From Hyphomicrobiaceae bacterium (GTDB lineage Bacteria > Pseudomonadota > Alphaproteobacteria > Rhizobiales > Hyphomicrobiaceae), in NCBI GenBank assembly GCA_022844275.1, contig JALHMB010000005.1:186001-250000 (forward strand): a DNA stretch of 64,000 nt, written 5' to 3'. A program made the position numbers and the translations under genes. The notes beneath the pieces were generated by a model. It had not been told where the DNA came from. It saw only the letters and a program-made list of their open reading frames with translations, and made no database searches. How positions within the stretch are numbered: the stretch's first letter is position 1; every line of letters starts with the position of its first letter. This document shows, piece by piece, positions 26,748-43,372 of the stretch.

Positions 26748-27605
26748 ATGTCTACGACGCCCATACCCATTAGCGCCACGGTGGCCGATCTCAGGCTGCG
26801 CGCGCGTACGTGGCGCAGCGAGGGACGGCGCATCGGGCTCGTGCCGACCATGGGCGCACTCCACGAGGGCCACATCTCGCTCGTGCGCATGGCGCTCGAA
26901 ACGTGCGATCGCGTCGTCACGTCGATCTTCGTCAATCCGACCCAGTTCGCGCCGACCGAGGACTTCTCGACCTACCCGCGCACGTTCGACGATGACGTTG
27001 CCCAGCTTGCGCGCGCCGATTGCCATCTGGTCTGGGCGCCGACGGCCGCGGAAATGTACCCCGATGGCTTCGCGACGCGCGTGGTGCCGGGCGGAGCATC
27101 GGAGGGTCTCGAAACGGACTTCCGGCCGCACTTCTTCGGCGGGGTAGCGACCGTGTGTACGAAGCTCTTCCAGCAGGTCACGCCGGACGTCGCCGTATTC
27201 GGCGAGAAGGACTTTCAGCAACTCGCCGTCATTCGTCAGATCGTTCGCGATCTCGACATGCCGCTCTCGATCGTCGGTGCGCCGACCGTGCGCGAACCGG
27301 ATGGCCTCGCCATGTCGAGCCGCAACCGCTATCTCTCCGCTGACGAGCGGCGCACCGCACCGATTATCCATCGCGTGATCAGCGAAGTCGCGGCGCGCGT
27401 CCTGATGGGCGGAAACGCTGATGAGGCATGTGCCGACGGGGCGGCGAAGCTGACTGCCGCCGGGTTCCAGACAATTGACTACGTTGCCGTGCGGGATGCC
27501 GCGACACTCGGTGCGTACGATCCCACCAAAGGGCCGGGTCGCGTGCTGGTTGCTGCCTGGCTCGGCAAGACGCGCCTCATCGACAACATCGCGATCCAAT
27601 CCTAG
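26748..27605 (+). CDS. panC: pantothenate synthetase
   Basis: 285 residues, the usual PanC size. VPTMGALHEGHISLVRMA carries the HIGH-like ATP-binding motif, TSIFVNPTQF the pantoate site, and FGEKDFQQLAVIRQIVRDL plus MSSRNRYLS the KMSKS-like loop. The enzyme joins pantoate and beta-alanine using ATP to form pantothenate, the coenzyme A precursor, in the cytoplasm. GGGAGCAGGAA precedes the ATG. panB, its frequent partner, is not in the window. The PP2C gene follows after 75 bp in the same direction but has no obvious metabolic link. Confidence 0.97.
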   Translation: MSTTPIPISATVADLRLRARTWRSEGRRIGLVPTMGALHEGHISLVRMALETCDRVVTSIFVNPTQFAPTEDFSTYPRTFDDDVAQLARADCHLVWAPTAAEMYPDGFATRVVPGGASEGLETDFRPHFFGGVATVCTKLFQQVTPDVAVFGEKDFQQLAVIRQIVRDLDMPLSIVGAPTVREPDGLAMSSRNRYLSADERRTAPIIHRVISEVAARVLMGGNADEACADGAAKLTAAGFQTIDYVAVRDAATLGAYDPTKGPGRVLVAAWLGKTRLIDNIAIQS

Positions 27606-27680
27606 CGATCGCGCAGTTGTTCATATGAGTTCTCCGCCGTTCATTGGACAGCGGGGCGGCGAGAGCGCAGACTCGGCCGG

Positions 27681-28589
27681 ATGATCGAGCTGGATATCGC
27701 CACGGCAGAGACCATCGGCACGCGGGCCGAGCAGCAGGATGCGGCCACTGTCGTGCGCATCGGCAGGGAAGGCGGCGCGGCGCTACTCGTGCTCGCGGAC
27801 GGCCTCGGCGGCCACGTTGACGGCGCGAAGGCTGCCCGGATCGTCATCGAGACTTTCCGCGAGCGCGCGGCGGGCAATGCCTTTGGCGGGCTCGAACTCA
27901 GCCGCAATGCCCTTGATGAAGCCATCGAAGAGGCCAATGGACGCATTCGCAGCGCGAGCGATCCGATGGACGAGCGCGGCATGGGCAGCACGGCCGTTGC
28001 TGCCGTCGTTGCCGAGGGGCGCCTCGTCTGGGTCAGTGTCGGCGATAGCCATCTCTATGTGTGGCGTCGCGGACGGCTGGCAAAATTGAACGCCGACCAC
28101 TCACGAGCCGGCATGATGATCCGTCACGGCCACGCGCCTAACGAGCCAGAGGTTCTGGAATCTCGGTCGTTGCTGGCTTCCGCCCTCATGGGACGCCCGA
28201 TCGAGGAAATCGACAAGCCGGCGATCAGCATGGCCCTCGCCGTCGGCGACGTGATCCTGCTGGCGAGCGACGGGCTCGACGTGCTGTGCGATGCCGAGAT
28301 CGGGCGCACCATCGCGGAGAGCGCCGATCGGGGCGCCGATGCCATCTCGCGCGCGCTCATTGCCGCCGTCCTCGGCCTAGGACTGTCCCGCCAGGACAAT
28401 GCAACGGTGGTCACGGCGCGGATCCTGGGGAGCGGCGCTCCGGCCGATCCTGATGACGGGCTTCCTCCTTCCGTAGTCCGGCCAGGGCCGTCGGCAGAGG
28501 ACGAGACGCCATCCGGATGGCCGCTGGCGGTTGGCCTCGTTCTACTCGCGGCAATCCTCGCAAGCGTCATCATGACGCAAATGCAGTAG
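27681..28589 (+). CDS. PP2C-family serine/threonine protein phosphatase with C-terminal membrane anchor
   Basis: 302 residues. PP2C metal and catalytic motifs run in order: TRAEQQD near residue 14-20, VLADGLGGH at about 37-45, MGSTAVAAVV, VSVGDSHLYVWR, LASDGLDVL and SRQDNATVV. A proline/acidic linker then leads to a single C-terminal helix (WPLAVGLVLLAAILASVIM), placing the catalytic domain on the cytoplasmic face as a tail-anchored protein. It removes phosphate from Ser/Thr of a protein substrate using Mn/Mg. No Hanks-type kinase is adjacent, so the partner kinase must be elsewhere. The 286 bp between it and ftsH are A/T-rich and contain no gene. Confidence 0.9.
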   Translation: MIELDIATAETIGTRAEQQDAATVVRIGREGGAALLVLADGLGGHVDGAKAARIVIETFRERAAGNAFGGLELSRNALDEAIEEANGRIRSASDPMDERGMGSTAVAAVVAEGRLVWVSVGDSHLYVWRRGRLAKLNADHSRAGMMIRHGHAPNEPEVLESRSLLASALMGRPIEEIDKPAISMALAVGDVILLASDGLDVLCDAEIGRTIAESADRGADAISRALIAAVLGLGLSRQDNATVVTARILGSGAPADPDDGLPPSVVRPGPSAEDETPSGWPLAVGLVLLAAILASVIMTQMQ

Positions 28590-28875
28590 TGTGATAGCGT
28601 AGATTGTAGGTAATACTGGCTTTAAGTAGTCCCTGCCGGTCATTGGCAAGCATTTATGGGCCGCACTGCGCAGGAAGCCGTCTTTGGCTCCCGTTCACTG
28701 ACTTTGCGCAAGATCAGAATCGTAAGGTACGATTCGTGCACCAATTCTTGGCAAACATGGTCGGCCGACCTATCTTAAGTCCAGCACTTGTGGACCGGGC
28801 CTTCCCGAGGCCATGCGGTTCGTGCGGGCCGGAGCAATGCCGCGCACGATCTGGTGCCACCAGGAAGGGGTGCAG

Positions 28876-30804
<1,929 letters not shown>

Positions 30805-30835
30805 GAGCGACGCGACACCACAGCACGGAGATTAG

Positions 30836-30866
30836 ATCGGGCCCCTTCGCAGGGCCCGATTTTTTT
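30836..30866 (+). terminator. intrinsic terminator after ftsH
   Basis: A perfect 9-bp stem, ATCGGGCCC (30836-30844) with GGGCCCGAT (30852-30860), encloses a 7-nt loop and is followed by a run of seven T. It separates ftsH from folP, so folP is only partly or separately transcribed. Confidence 0.9.
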
Positions 30867-30901
30867 GGCTAGTGTCACAAGCCAAAACCACGGAAAGCGC
30901 C

Positions 30902-31984
30902 ATGAGCCCGAAAGCTGGTCCGCGAACCTACCTGCGTCCGACGGCCATGCTGGCGCCAACGGCAAGTCTTGCCGCGGTGGAGCGTCTGGTTCGCATCGCC
31001 GGACGTGAAGATCTGGCCTCGTCTGCCGTGGAGTTAATTGTTCGCGAAGGCGACGTCCGGACATCCGTCGACCTGTTGCAGACGTCGGCTCTGCGGGCAA
31101 AGGCAGAGACCGATCCGGTTCTCGCTGATCTACTCGAAATGATCGAGGCGCCGCGGCCGCCGCTCGCCGGGCTCACGCTCGACCGCCCGCGCCTCATGGG
31201 CATCGTCAATGTCACGCCGGACAGCTTCTCGGACGGAGGCGCCTTCTCGTCGGCCCAGGCCGCAATCGATCATGCGCTGCAGCTCGAAGCCGGGGGTGCC
31301 GACATCCTCGATATCGGCGGGGAGTCTACGCGACCGGGCGCCGAGCCCGTGAGCATCGAGGACGAGCTTCGCCGCGTGCTCCCCGTGATCGAAGGGTTAG
31401 CCGGCCGCACGAAGGCGCTCATCTCCATCGATACGCGCAAGGCCGATGTCATGCGGCGCGCACTGGCGGCGGGCGCGCATATGATCAACGACGTCGCCGC
31501 GCTGACCTACGAACCGGCATGCATGGAAGTTGCGGCAGTATCGGATGCGCCCGTGATCCTCATGCACGCACAGGGCGATCCGCGCACCATGCAGGCGGCA
31601 CCGTACTATGACGACTGCCTGCTCGACGTTTGCGACTGGCTCGAAGCGCGCATCACAGCGTGCGAAGCGGCGGGGATCGCGCGGTCGCGGCTCGTGATCG
31701 ATCCGGGTATCGGCTTCGGCAAGAACCTCGCGCACAATCTCGAATTGCTGACCGGCCTCTCACTGCTGCACGGTCTCGGCGTGCCGCTGCTGCTCGGGGC
31801 ATCGAGGAAGAGCTTCATCGGGATGCTGAGCGGCGTGAAGACAGCGCGCGAGCGCGTGCCGGGCTCGATCGCCGCGGCCCTACAGGGAGCGGCACAGGGC
31901 GTGCAGATCCTTCGCGTGCATGATGTCGCCGAGACGCGACAGGCGCTTACGGTTTGGGAAGCCATGCGACATGGCGCGGCCTAG
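30902..31984 (+). CDS. folP: dihydropteroate synthase
   Basis: 360 residues. The pterin-binding TIM barrel begins near residue 98 with MGIVNVTPDSFSDGG and continues through DIGGESTRPGA, SIDTRKADVMRRAL, INDVAAL and GASRKSFIGML. It condenses p-aminobenzoate with dihydropterin pyrophosphate in folate synthesis and is the sulfonamide target. An N-terminal extension of about 95 residues (TYLRPTAMLAPTASL...) is characteristic of alphaproteobacterial FolP; its role is unclear. The ATG at 30902 lies 36 bp beyond the ftsH terminator. The stop overlaps the stop of the convergent gene at 31981 by three bases. glmM, which often follows folP, is absent. Confidence 0.95.
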   Translation: MSPKAGPRTYLRPTAMLAPTASLAAVERLVRIAGREDLASSAVELIVREGDVRTSVDLLQTSALRAKAETDPVLADLLEMIEAPRPPLAGLTLDRPRLMGIVNVTPDSFSDGGAFSSAQAAIDHALQLEAGGADILDIGGESTRPGAEPVSIEDELRRVLPVIEGLAGRTKALISIDTRKADVMRRALAAGAHMINDVAALTYEPACMEVAAVSDAPVILMHAQGDPRTMQAAPYYDDCLLDVCDWLEARITACEAAGIARSRLVIDPGIGFGKNLAHNLELLTGLSLLHGLGVPLLLGASRKSFIGMLSGVKTARERVPGSIAAALQGAAQGVQILRVHDVAETRQALTVWEAMRHGAA

Positions 31985-32379
31985 GCACTTCCCGTGCGGA
32001 CATGCTCCCGCCAGCACGCGATCCCGAGCGCGGTGCAGTAGGTGCCCGACGCAATATGAAAGAGCACCGACCAGATCCAAGCCGTTGCATGAGCGACGAC
32101 CAGGGCGTCGACAAAGCAGACGACAGCGCCAAATGCGAGCCACATCGCGAGCGCGCGCCAGTCACGCCATAACGCAAACACGATGATGAGCAGGCCCAGC
32201 CAGATATCGCGAAGGGCAATGACGTAGTGCAGATGCGGGGGCTCCGCTGCTGCATCGATCCCGAAAAAGCGCGCCGCCGAGCGCGGCACGAGCCCGAAAC
32301 GCACGCCAATTACCGTCAGCGCCAGTCCCGCGGCTATCGCAAGCCCCTGCAGCCATCGCTGTCGGATGTGAACTTTCAT
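31981..32379 (-). CDS. small integral membrane protein (DUF4267-like)
   Basis: 132 residues with four hydrophobic helices (roughly 9-28, 50-70, 74-95, 99-120). The phrase VIALRDIWLGLLIIVFALWRDWRAL resembles DUF4267/DUF4345-type small membrane proteins with a conserved RD(I/L)xLG motif. No function is known. Its stop and the folP stop share the CTAG at 31981-31984, giving a tail-to-tail overlap. It lies downstream of the rpoC terminator, so it needs its own promoter in the 120 bp before it. Confidence 0.7.
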   Translation of the reverse strand: MKVHIRQRWLQGLAIAAGLALTVIGVRFGLVPRSAARFFGIDAAAEPPHLHYVIALRDIWLGLLIIVFALWRDWRALAMWLAFGAVVCFVDALVVAHATAWIWSVLFHIASGTYCTALGIACWREHVRTGSA

Positions 32380-32413
32380 CGGGGATCGCGCTCGCGTTCG
32401 AGAAGTCGCGCAT

Positions 32414-32447
32414 GAGAAAGGGCCGGGGCATTTTCATGCCTCGGCCC
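32414..32447 (-). terminator. intrinsic terminator closing the rpoB-rpoC operon
   Basis: Arms at 32420-32431 and 32436-32447 form a 12-bp stem (one A.C mismatch on the minus-strand RNA) with a GAAA loop, followed on the minus strand by TTTCTC. It stands about 50 bp after the rpoC stop. Confidence 0.8.
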
Positions 32448-32498
32448 TCGGATTTGCCAGAACCAGATCGCAATGGCCAGATCGCCGTAGAAAGCCGC

Positions 32499-36734
<4,236 letters not shown>

Positions 36735-36871
36735 CGCGTCACTCCTCGATCGGGACGTGGGCGGCGTCCCTGATGGTCGGATCCTTATCGTTCAGCGCGC
36801 CCGCGATCCGGGCATGGCGCGCGATCTGTTCCGTGTCCTTCAGCCGAGATGTCGCTCATCAGCTGAAGGGA

Positions 36872-36897
36872 CCGCCGCCCGAAATCACGGGCGACGG
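36872..36897 (-). other. stem-loop between rpoB and rpoC
   Basis: CCGCCGCCCG (36872-36881) pairs with CGGGCGACGG (36888-36897) around a 6-nt loop, starting 9 bp after the rpoB stop on the minus strand. No T-run follows, so a processing or stability hairpin is more likely than a terminator. Confidence 0.5.
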
Positions 36898-36905
36898 CGC
36901 ATTCA

Positions 36906-39900
36906 TCACTCGGCGGCTGACGGGAGCTGCGGCTGGGCGCCGGGCTCGGCCGGAGTTTCGCTCTCGAGCTTCTCCGTCTCGCTGTTGACCAGCTCGACGT
37001 TGAGGCCGAGGGCCCGCATTTCCTTGACGAGCACGTTGAAGCTCTCGGGGATGCCGGCCTCGAAGGCGTCGTCGCCACGAACGATCGACTCGTAGGCCTT
37101 GGTACGGCCCGCGACGTCGTCCGACTTGACGGTCAGCATCTCCTGCAGCGTGTACGCGGCTCCGTAGGCTTCGAGCGCCCACACCTCCATTTCGCCGAAA
37201 CGCTGGCCGCCGAACTGCGCCTTGCCACCGAGCGGCTGCTGGGTGACGAGCGAGTAGGGACCGATCGACCGGGCGTGGATCTTGTCGTCGACGAGGTGAT
37301 GCAGCTTCAGGATGTACTTGTAGCCGACCGTGACCTTGCGATCGAAGGTATCGCCGGTCCGCCCGTCACGCAGCGTCACCTGGCCCGACGTGTCGAAGCC
37401 TGCCTTCTTCAGCATTTCGACGATGTCCGGCTCGCGCGCGCCATCGAACACGGGCGTGGCGATCGGTACACCGCGCTTCACCTGCTCGCCGAGCGCGCTT
37501 AGCTCCTCATCACTCATCTTCGAGACACCGTTGCCCTCACCATAGGCGGAGGTCAGCTGCTTACGCAGCGCATCCGCCTCGCCGCTGGCATGGAACTGCG
37601 CCAGCGCGTCGTCGATGGCACGACCAAGGCCGCGGCAAGCCCAGCCGAGATGCGTCTCTAGGATCTGCCCGACGTTCATGCGCGACGGCACGCCGAGCGG
37701 ATTCAGCACCACGTCGACATGCGTGCCGTCCTCGAGGAACGGCATGTCTTCGACTGGCACGATCTGCGAGACGACACCCTTGTTGCCATGGCGGCCGGCC
37801 ATCTTGTCGCCCGGCTGGATCTTCCGCTTCACCGCGACGAAGACCTTGACCATCTTCATCACGCCGGGCGGCAGCTCGTCGCCGCGCTGCAGCTTCTCGA
37901 CCTTGTCGACGAAGCGTCGCTCGAGGCTCTTCTTGGCGTCCTCGTACTGCTTGCCGATGGCCTCGACGGCGGCCATGGCCTTCTCGTCCTTGAGGCCGAT
38001 CTCCCACCACTGGCTGCGCGGGATGTCGTCCAGGATCTCGTCGTTGATCTCGGTGCCCTTGCGCGCGCCCTTTGGCCCTTTGGAGACCTCGCGGCCCATG
38101 AGCGACTCGCGCAGACGGCCGTAGACGTTACGGTCGAGGATCTGGAGCTCGTCGTCGCGGTCCTTGGCGAGACGCTCGATCTCCTCGCGCTCGATCGACA
38201 TGGCGCGCTCGTCCTTCTCGACGCCATGGCGATTGAAGACGCGCACCTCGACGACCGTACCCGAGACACCCGGCGGAAGACGCAGCGACGTGTCACGCAC
38301 GTCGGAGGCCTTCTCGCCGAAGATGGCGCGGAGCAGCTTCTCTTCCGGCGTCATCGGGCTCTCGCCCTTCGGCGTGATCTTGCCGACGAGGATGTCGCCC
38401 GGATTGACCTCGGCGCCGATGTAGACGATGCCGGCTTCGTCGAGATTCTTCAGCGCCTCTTCCGAAACGTTCGGAATATCGCGCGTGATTTCCTCGGGAC
38501 CAAGCTTCGTGTCGCGGGCGCTGAGCTCGAACTCCTCGATGTGGATCGAGGTGAAGACGTCGTCGGCGACGACGCGCTCCGAGAGCAGGATCGAGTCCTC
38601 GAAGTTGTAGCCCATCCACGGCATGAACGCGACGAGCACGTTCTTGCCGAGCGCCAGATCGCCGAGATCGGTCGAAGGACCGTCCGCGATGATCTCCCCA
38701 GCCTGCACGTTGTCACCGACCGTCACGAGCGGACGCTGGTTGATGCAGGTGTTCTGGTTCGAACGCTGGAACTTGCGCAGGCGATAGATGTCGACGCCCG
38801 GCTTCGAAGGATCGGGCTCCTCCGTCGCGCGGATGACGATACGCGTCGCGTCCACCTGGTCGACGATGCCGGTACGGCGGGCGGCGATCGCGGCGCCCGA
38901 GTCGCGCGCGACGACCTCCTCCATGCCGGTGCCGACGAGCGGCGCCTCGGCGCGGAGAAGCGGCACGGCCTGACGCTGCATGTTCGAACCCATGAGGGCG
39001 CGGTTGGCGTCATCGTTCTCGAGGAACGGGATGAGCGCCGCCGCGACCGACACGAGCTGCTTCGGGCTCACGTCGATGTAGTCGACCTTATCTGCCGTCA
39101 CCAGCAGCACGTCACCATTGAAGCGGCAGGTGATGAGGTCGCCCGTAAGCTTGCCCTTGCTGTCGAGCTCGGCATTGGCCTGAGCGACGTGGTGGCGCAT
39201 CTCCTCCATGGCGGAGAGATACACGACCTCGTCGGTCACGCGACCGTCCTTGACCTTGCGGTAGGGACTCTCGATGAAGCCGTACTTGTTCACGCGCGCG
39301 AACGTCGCGAGCGAGTTGATGAGGCCGATGTTCGGACCTTCCGGCGTCTCAATCGGGCAGATGCGGCCGTAGTGCGTTGGATGCACGTCGCGGACCTCGA
39401 AGCCCGCACGCTCGCGCGTGAGGCCGCCCGGACCCAGCGCCGAGAGACGCCGCTTGTGCGTGATCTCGGAGAGCGGGTTCGTCTGGTCCATGAACTGGCT
39501 GAGCTGCGACGAGCCGAAGAACTCGCGCACGGCAGCTGCTGCCGGCTTCGCGTTGATCAGGTCCTGCGGCATGACCGTGTCGATGTCGACCGAGCTCATG
39601 CGTTCCTTGATCGCACGCTCCATGCGCAGGAGGCCGATGCGGTACTGGTTCTCCATGAGCTCGCCGACCGAGCGCACGCGCCGGTTGCCGAGATGATCGA
39701 TGTCATCGATCTCGCCCTTGCCGTCACGAAGATCGACGAGCGTGCGCACGACCGCCAGGATGTCCTGGGGCCTGAGAACGCGCACCGTGTCCTCAGCGGG
39801 AACGAAGTCCTTGATGTCGCCGAGGCGCATGTTCATCTTCACGCGGCCGACGGCCGAGAGGTCATAGCGCTCGGAATCGAACATCAGGCCGTGGAAGAGC

Positions 39901-41072
39901 GTCTCGGCGGCGTCGATCGTCGGCGGCTCGCCGGGGCGCATGACGCGGTAGATGTCGAGCAGCGCTTCGTCGCGGTTGGCGTTCTTGTCGACCTTGAGCG
40001 TCAGGCGGATATGATCGCCGACCGTCACGTGGTCGATGTCGAGAACTGCGAACTCGGCAACGCCGGCTTCGGTCAGCTTGTCGAGCAGCTTCTGATCGAG
40101 CTCGTTCGCCGCTTCGCCATAGATCTGGCCCGTCGAAAGATCGACGATGTCCTCGGCAAGATACTTGCCGACGAGATCCTCGGGCGCGACCAGCACTTCC
40201 TTCACGCCGCTCTCGGCGAGCTCACGCGCACGGCGCACGGAAACCTTTTCGCCAGCCTTGGCGACGACATTGCCGGACTTGGCATCGACGATATCAGCGA
40301 CCGGCGTCACGCCGCGCATCTTCTCGGGGATGAACGGCATCGTCCATCCCTTCTTGGTGCGGCGGACGAGGATCGAGCCGTAGAACGTGCCGAGGATCTG
40401 CTCGTCGTCGAGGCCGAGAGCATAGAGCAGCGTCGTCACCGGCAGCTTGCGACGACGGTCGATGCGCACATACACGACGTCCTTGGCGTCGAACTCGAAG
40501 TCGAGCCAGGAGCCGCGATAGGGAATGATGCGGGCAGCGAACAGCAGCTTGCCGGAGGCGTGCGTGCGACCGCGGTCATGGTCGAAGAAGACGCCCGGCG
40601 AGCGGTGCATCTGGGAGACGATGACGCGCTCGGTGCCGTTGATCACGAACGTGCCGTTCTGAGTCATGAACGGCATGTCGCCCATATAGACGTCCTGCTC
40701 CTTCACGCCCTTGATCGAGCGGGAGCCGGTCTCTTCGTTGATATCGAACACGATCAGACGCAGCTTCACGCGCAGCGGAGCGGCATAGGTCATGTCGCGC
40801 TGCTGGCACTCGTCGACGTCGAACTTCGGCGGATCGAAATCATAGCGGACGAACTCGAGCGTCGCCTTGCCCGAGAAGTCCGAGATCGGGAACACGGACT
40901 TGAACACCGCCTGCAGGCCGGTCTCGGGGCGGCCGCCGGCCGGTTCCTTGACCATCAGGAAGTCGTCGTAGGAGCTCTTCTGCACCTCGATCAGGTTCGG
41001 CATCTCCGCCACTTCGGCGATCGAGCCGAACCGCTTCCTCATCCGCTTGCGGCCGGTGAAATTTTCAGCCAT
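36906..41072 (-). CDS. rpoB: DNA-directed RNA polymerase subunit beta
   Basis: 1388 residues. The rifampicin-binding cluster reads [20 protein letters not shown] then [10 protein letters not shown], with the key Asp, His and Ser positions in the drug-sensitive form. Other landmarks are [20 protein letters not shown], the lysine-rich active-site region [11 protein letters not shown], and the C-terminal [24 protein letters not shown] that contacts RpoC. It is the catalytic core subunit with RpoC. It lies between rplL and rpoC in the standard order. The 212 bp to rplL contain a hairpin (next entry). A long antisense open frame of 1138 codons spans it but carries no recognisable protein. Confidence 0.99.
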   Translation of the reverse strand: MAENFTGRKRMRKRFGSIAEVAEMPNLIEVQKSSYDDFLMVKEPAGGRPETGLQAVFKSVFPISDFSGKATLEFVRYDFDPPKFDVDECQQRDMTYAAPLRVKLRLIVFDINEETGSRSIKGVKEQDVYMGDMPFMTQNGTFVINGTERVIVSQMHRSPGVFFDHDRGRTHASGKLLFAARIIPYRGSWLDFEFDAKDVVYVRIDRRRKLPVTTLLYALGLDDEQILGTFYGSILVRRTKKGWTMPFIPEKMRGVTPVADIVDAKSGNVVAKAGEKVSVRRARELAESGVKEVLVAPEDLVGKYLAEDIVDLSTGQIYGEAANELDQKLLDKLTEAGVAEFAVLDIDHVTVGDHIRLTLKVDKNANRDEALLDIYRVMRPGEPPTIDAAETLFHGLMFDSERYDLSAVGRVKMNMRLGDIKDFVPAEDTVRVLRPQDILAVVRTLVDLRDGKGEIDDIDHLGNRRVRSVGELMENQYRIGLLRMERAIKERMSSVDIDTVMPQDLINAKPAAAAVREFFGSSQLSQFMDQTNPLSEITHKRRLSALGPGGLTRERAGFEVRDVHPTHYGRICPIETPEGPNIGLINSLATFARVNKYGFIESPYRKVKDGRVTDEVVYLSAMEEMRHHVAQANAELDSKGKLTGDLITCRFNGDVLLVTADKVDYIDVSPKQLVSVAAALIPFLENDDANRALMGSNMQRQAVPLLRAEAPLVGTGMEEVVARDSGAAIAARRTGIVDQVDATRIVIRATEEPDPSKPGVDIYRLRKFQRSNQNTCINQRPLVTVGDNVQAGEIIADGPSTDLGDLALGKNVLVAFMPWMGYNFEDSILLSERVVADDVFTSIHIEEFELSARDTKLGPEEITRDIPNVSEEALKNLDEAGIVYIGAEVNPGDILVGKITPKGESPMTPEEKLLRAIFGEKASDVRDTSLRLPPGVSGTVVEVRVFNRHGVEKDERAMSIEREEIERLAKDRDDELQILDRNVYGRLRESLMGREVSKGPKGARKGTEINDEILDDIPRSQWWEIGLKDEKAMAAVEAIGKQYEDAKKSLERRFVDKVEKLQRGDELPPGVMKMVKVFVAVKRKIQPGDKMAGRHGNKGVVSQIVPVEDMPFLEDGTHVDVVLNPLGVPSRMNVGQILETHLGWACRGLGRAIDDALAQFHASGEADALRKQLTSAYGEGNGVSKMSDEELSALGEQVKRGVPIATPVFDGAREPDIVEMLKKAGFDTSGQVTLRDGRTGDTFDRKVTVGYKYILKLHHLVDDKIHARSIGPYSLVTQQPLGGKAQFGGQRFGEMEVWALEAYGAAYTLQEMLTVKSDDVAGRTKAYESIVRGDDAFEAGIPESFNVLVKEMRALGLNVELVNSETEKLESETPAEPGAQPQLPSAAE

Positions 41073-41193
41073 GTGCGCTCCTTTTGCGTCGCAGATGCCG
41101 AGACGGGGCTGGCCACCCGTCGTCGCATCTCCTGAATGTCATCTCGCAGGCGCGGGACCGGTTGCTCTCAACCTGCCCTCGCGCAACTCGCCG

Positions 41194-41231
41194 GAAGGTC
41201 CCGTCCGATCGACAAGGATGGCGGGGCCTTC
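41194..41231 (-). other. hairpin in rplL-rpoB intergenic region
   Basis: GAAGGTCCCG (41194-41203) and CGGGGCCTTC (41222-41231) pair over 10 positions with one wobble. In other bacteria this spacer holds an attenuator or RNase III site that lowers RNA polymerase relative to ribosomal protein output. Position and structure fit; the activity is inferred. Confidence 0.45.
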
Positions 41232-41284
41232 GGGAGAGTTGCCTGGACCGACCCCTGTGAAGAGACCGGCCCAGACACCCGCAA

Positions 41285-41656
41285 TCACTTGATTTCGACA
41301 GCCGCGCCCTGGTCCTCGAGCTGCTTCTTGAGCTTTGCAGCCTCGTCCTTGGTCACGCCTTCCTTCACGGCCTTGCCGCCGGCCTCGACGAGATCCTTCG
41401 CCTCCTTGAGGCCGAGACCAGTGATGGCGCGAACCTCCTTGATGACGTTGATCTTCTTGTCGCCGGCCGTCTTCAGGATGACGGTGAACTCCGTCTGCTC
41501 CTCGACAGCGGCGGCGGCGGCGGCCGGCGCAGCGGCAACGGCGACAGCGGCCGCAGCCGAGACGCCCCACTTCTCCTCGAGGAGCTTCGCAAGCTCAGCG
41601 GCCTCGAGAACGGTCAGCTTCGACAGGTCGTCGACGATTTTTGCGAGATCGGTCAT
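41285..41656 (-). CDS. rplL: 50S ribosomal protein L7/L12
   Basis: 123 residues. The N-terminal dimerisation domain ([22 protein letters not shown]) is joined by an alanine-rich hinge (about 34-50) to the C-terminal factor-binding domain ([34 protein letters not shown]). This is the stalk protein that recruits translation factors. It sits between rplJ and rpoB as expected. Confidence 0.98.
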   Translation of the reverse strand: MTDLAKIVDDLSKLTVLEAAELAKLLEEKWGVSAAAAVAVAAAPAAAAAAVEEQTEFTVILKTAGDKKINVIKEVRAITGLGLKEAKDLVEAGGKAVKEGVTKDEAAKLKKQLEDQGAAVEIK

Positions 41657-41746
41657 GTCAGTTTTTCCTTGAGTTCGGTTCGAACCGCTCGGCGGTCCAG
41701 GTTCTGATGTTCATTCGGCTCGCGGCGATCAGCGCCGCACCACTTC

Positions 41747-42265
41747 TCAAGCAGCTTCGCCTTTGCTTGCCTGCGCCTGGATGACGCGTGCGAGCTTGGC
41801 TCCCGGCTCCTTGATCGTGCGGGCGATCTTCGTCGCCGGCGCGTTGAGGAGACCAATGAGCTTCGCCCTCAGCTCGTCCAGCGAGGGAAGGTCGGCGAGC
41901 GCTTTGACGCTTGCGGAGTCGAGGATGCTGCTTCCCATCGCACCGCCAAGGATCACGAGCTTCTCGTTCTCCCGGCTGTACTTGACGGCAATCCTCGCGG
42001 CCACCATCGGATCGCTCGAGTAGGCAACGACTGTTTGCCCCTTGAACAGATGCGAGATGCCCTGCGAATTCGTCTCCTTGAGCGCCAGAACCGCCAGCGT
42101 GTTCTTCGCCACCTTGACCGTTCCACCAGCCTCTTTCATGCGCTTGCGGAAGTCGGTCATCTGGGCGACGGTCATGCCGGCGTAGTGGGCCACAACGATC
42201 ACGCCCGTGTCCTTGAACACGTCGTGGAGCGTCGTGACGAGCTCTTGCTTGGCAGCTCTATCCAC
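41747..42265 (-). CDS. rplJ: 50S ribosomal protein L10
   Basis: 172 residues from the GTG at 42265 ([16 protein letters not shown]), matching the usual L10 start MDRAxKxELV; GGAG lies nine bases upstream. The in-frame ATG at 42280 would add only five residues and overlap that ribosome site. L10 anchors L7/L12 dimers to 23S rRNA and, with them, represses its own operon by binding the leader. The C-terminal helix binds L7/L12 ([14 protein letters not shown]). Confidence 0.97.
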   Translation of the reverse strand: MDRAAKQELVTTLHDVFKDTGVIVVAHYAGMTVAQMTDFRKRMKEAGGTVKVAKNTLAVLALKETNSQGISHLFKGQTVVAYSSDPMVAARIAVKYSRENEKLVILGGAMGSSILDSASVKALADLPSLDELRAKLIGLLNAPATKIARTIKEPGAKLARVIQAQASKGEAA

Positions 42266-42617
42266 CTGGCTACACTCCATCTTGCGATCACGCCCTTGCG
42301 AGCGAAATCGCGGGTTGCACCTTGCCGCCGGGAGCAGGGGACATTTCGGTCCCTAGCTGCGGCGACGCTGCGGTTCCTGTCCGCCCGCGCGTCAAAACCG
42401 ACGGCACGGCGCTTCCCAAGAGGTTCGATCCGGCCCGCGCCTCGCGACGTGGGAGCGCTCGTTCGAGCGCCGACTTCCGGCCGTCTCCCGTCTCATGCTG
42501 GCCCATTTGGCTTAAGGCTGCCGAAGCACCCACCAGCAATCTCGGACAGGTTCGGAGAGGAGACCGAAGTCTTCTCTCCTGCCCCGGATCTTGCGATCCG
42601 GAATCTCGTTTCAGCGA
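42266..42617 (-). promoter_or_regulatory. rplJ leader region (expected L10 autoregulatory site)
   Basis: A 352-bp gap between rplA and rplJ without any gene. Two strong structures lie at its start: a perfect 7-bp stem with loop TTGC at 42585-42601, directly after the rplA stop, and an 11-bp stem at 42554-42579 with a UUCG loop on the minus strand. In other bacteria this gap carries the L10-L12 binding site that controls rplJ-rplL translation. I can see the hairpins but did not resolve the kink-turn binding site itself, so the regulatory role is inferred from position. Confidence 0.5.
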
Positions 42618-43367
42618 TTAGGCCGGACCGGCCGTCGCGCCCGTTACGCTCGCGGCATCGACCTTGACGCCAGGGCCCTGAGTCGAGGTCACGGCGACCC
42701 GCTTCAGATAAGTGCCCTTGGCCCCCGCGGGGCGCGCCTTCACGACGGCGTCGACGAACGCCTTGATGTTCTCGACCAGCGCCTGCTCGGAGAAGCTCGC
42801 CTTGCCGACGCCCGCATGGATGATTCCCGACTTCTCGACGCGGAACTCGACTGCACCACCCTTGGCGCCTGCGACGGCCGCCTTGACGTCCATGGTCACC
42901 GTGCCGACACGCGGGTTCGGCATCAGACCGCGCGGGCCGAGCACCTTGCCCAGGCGACCGACGAGACCCATCATGTCCGGCGTCGCAATGCAGCGGTCGA
43001 AGTTGATCACGCCCTTGCTGACCTGCTCGACGAGATCCTCAGCACCGACGACATCGGCGCCGGCAGCCTTGGCCTCCTCGGCCTTCGGGCCACGCGCGAA
43101 CACGGCGACGCGCTGCGTGCGGCCGGAACCGTGCGGCAGATTGCACACGCCGCGCACCATCTGATCGGCGTGACGCGGATCGACGCCGAGGTTCATCGCG
43201 AGCTCGACGGTCTCGTCGAACTTCGCCTTGGCATTCGACTTCACGAGCTTCACGGCCTCGTCGATGCCGTAGCTCTTGTTGCGGTCGACGGTGGTCCGCA
43301 GAGTGGCGAGACGCTTGCCGCCGGCTTCACGCGTCGCCTTGATCACTTCCTTGGTCGCTTTTGCCAT
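42618..43367 (-). CDS. rplA: 50S ribosomal protein L1
   Basis: 249 residues, about 15-20 longer than usual because of a C-terminal tail ([14 protein letters not shown]) and a slightly extended N-terminus. Core blocks are [50 protein letters not shown] and [12 protein letters not shown]1 binds 23S rRNA at the exit-site stalk and represses the L11 operon in many bacteria. It begins 5 bp after the rplK stop. Confidence 0.98.
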   Translation of the reverse strand: MAKATKEVIKATREAGGKRLATLRTTVDRNKSYGIDEAVKLVKSNAKAKFDETVELAMNLGVDPRHADQMVRGVCNLPHGSGRTQRVAVFARGPKAEEAKAAGADVVGAEDLVEQVSKGVINFDRCIATPDMMGLVGRLGKVLGPRGLMPNPRVGTVTMDVKAAVAGAKGGAVEFRVEKSGIIHAGVGKASFSEQALVENIKAFVDAVVKARPAGAKGTYLKRVAVTSTQGPGVKVDAASVTGATAGPA

Positions 43368-43372
43368 CGCCG

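Noticed and set aside
37719-41135. Antisense open frame of 1138 codons over rpoB
   Set aside because: It is a shadow caused by high GC at third codon positions of rpoB. The translation is rich in Arg, Asp, Glu, His and Leu, has no domain and no ribosome site.
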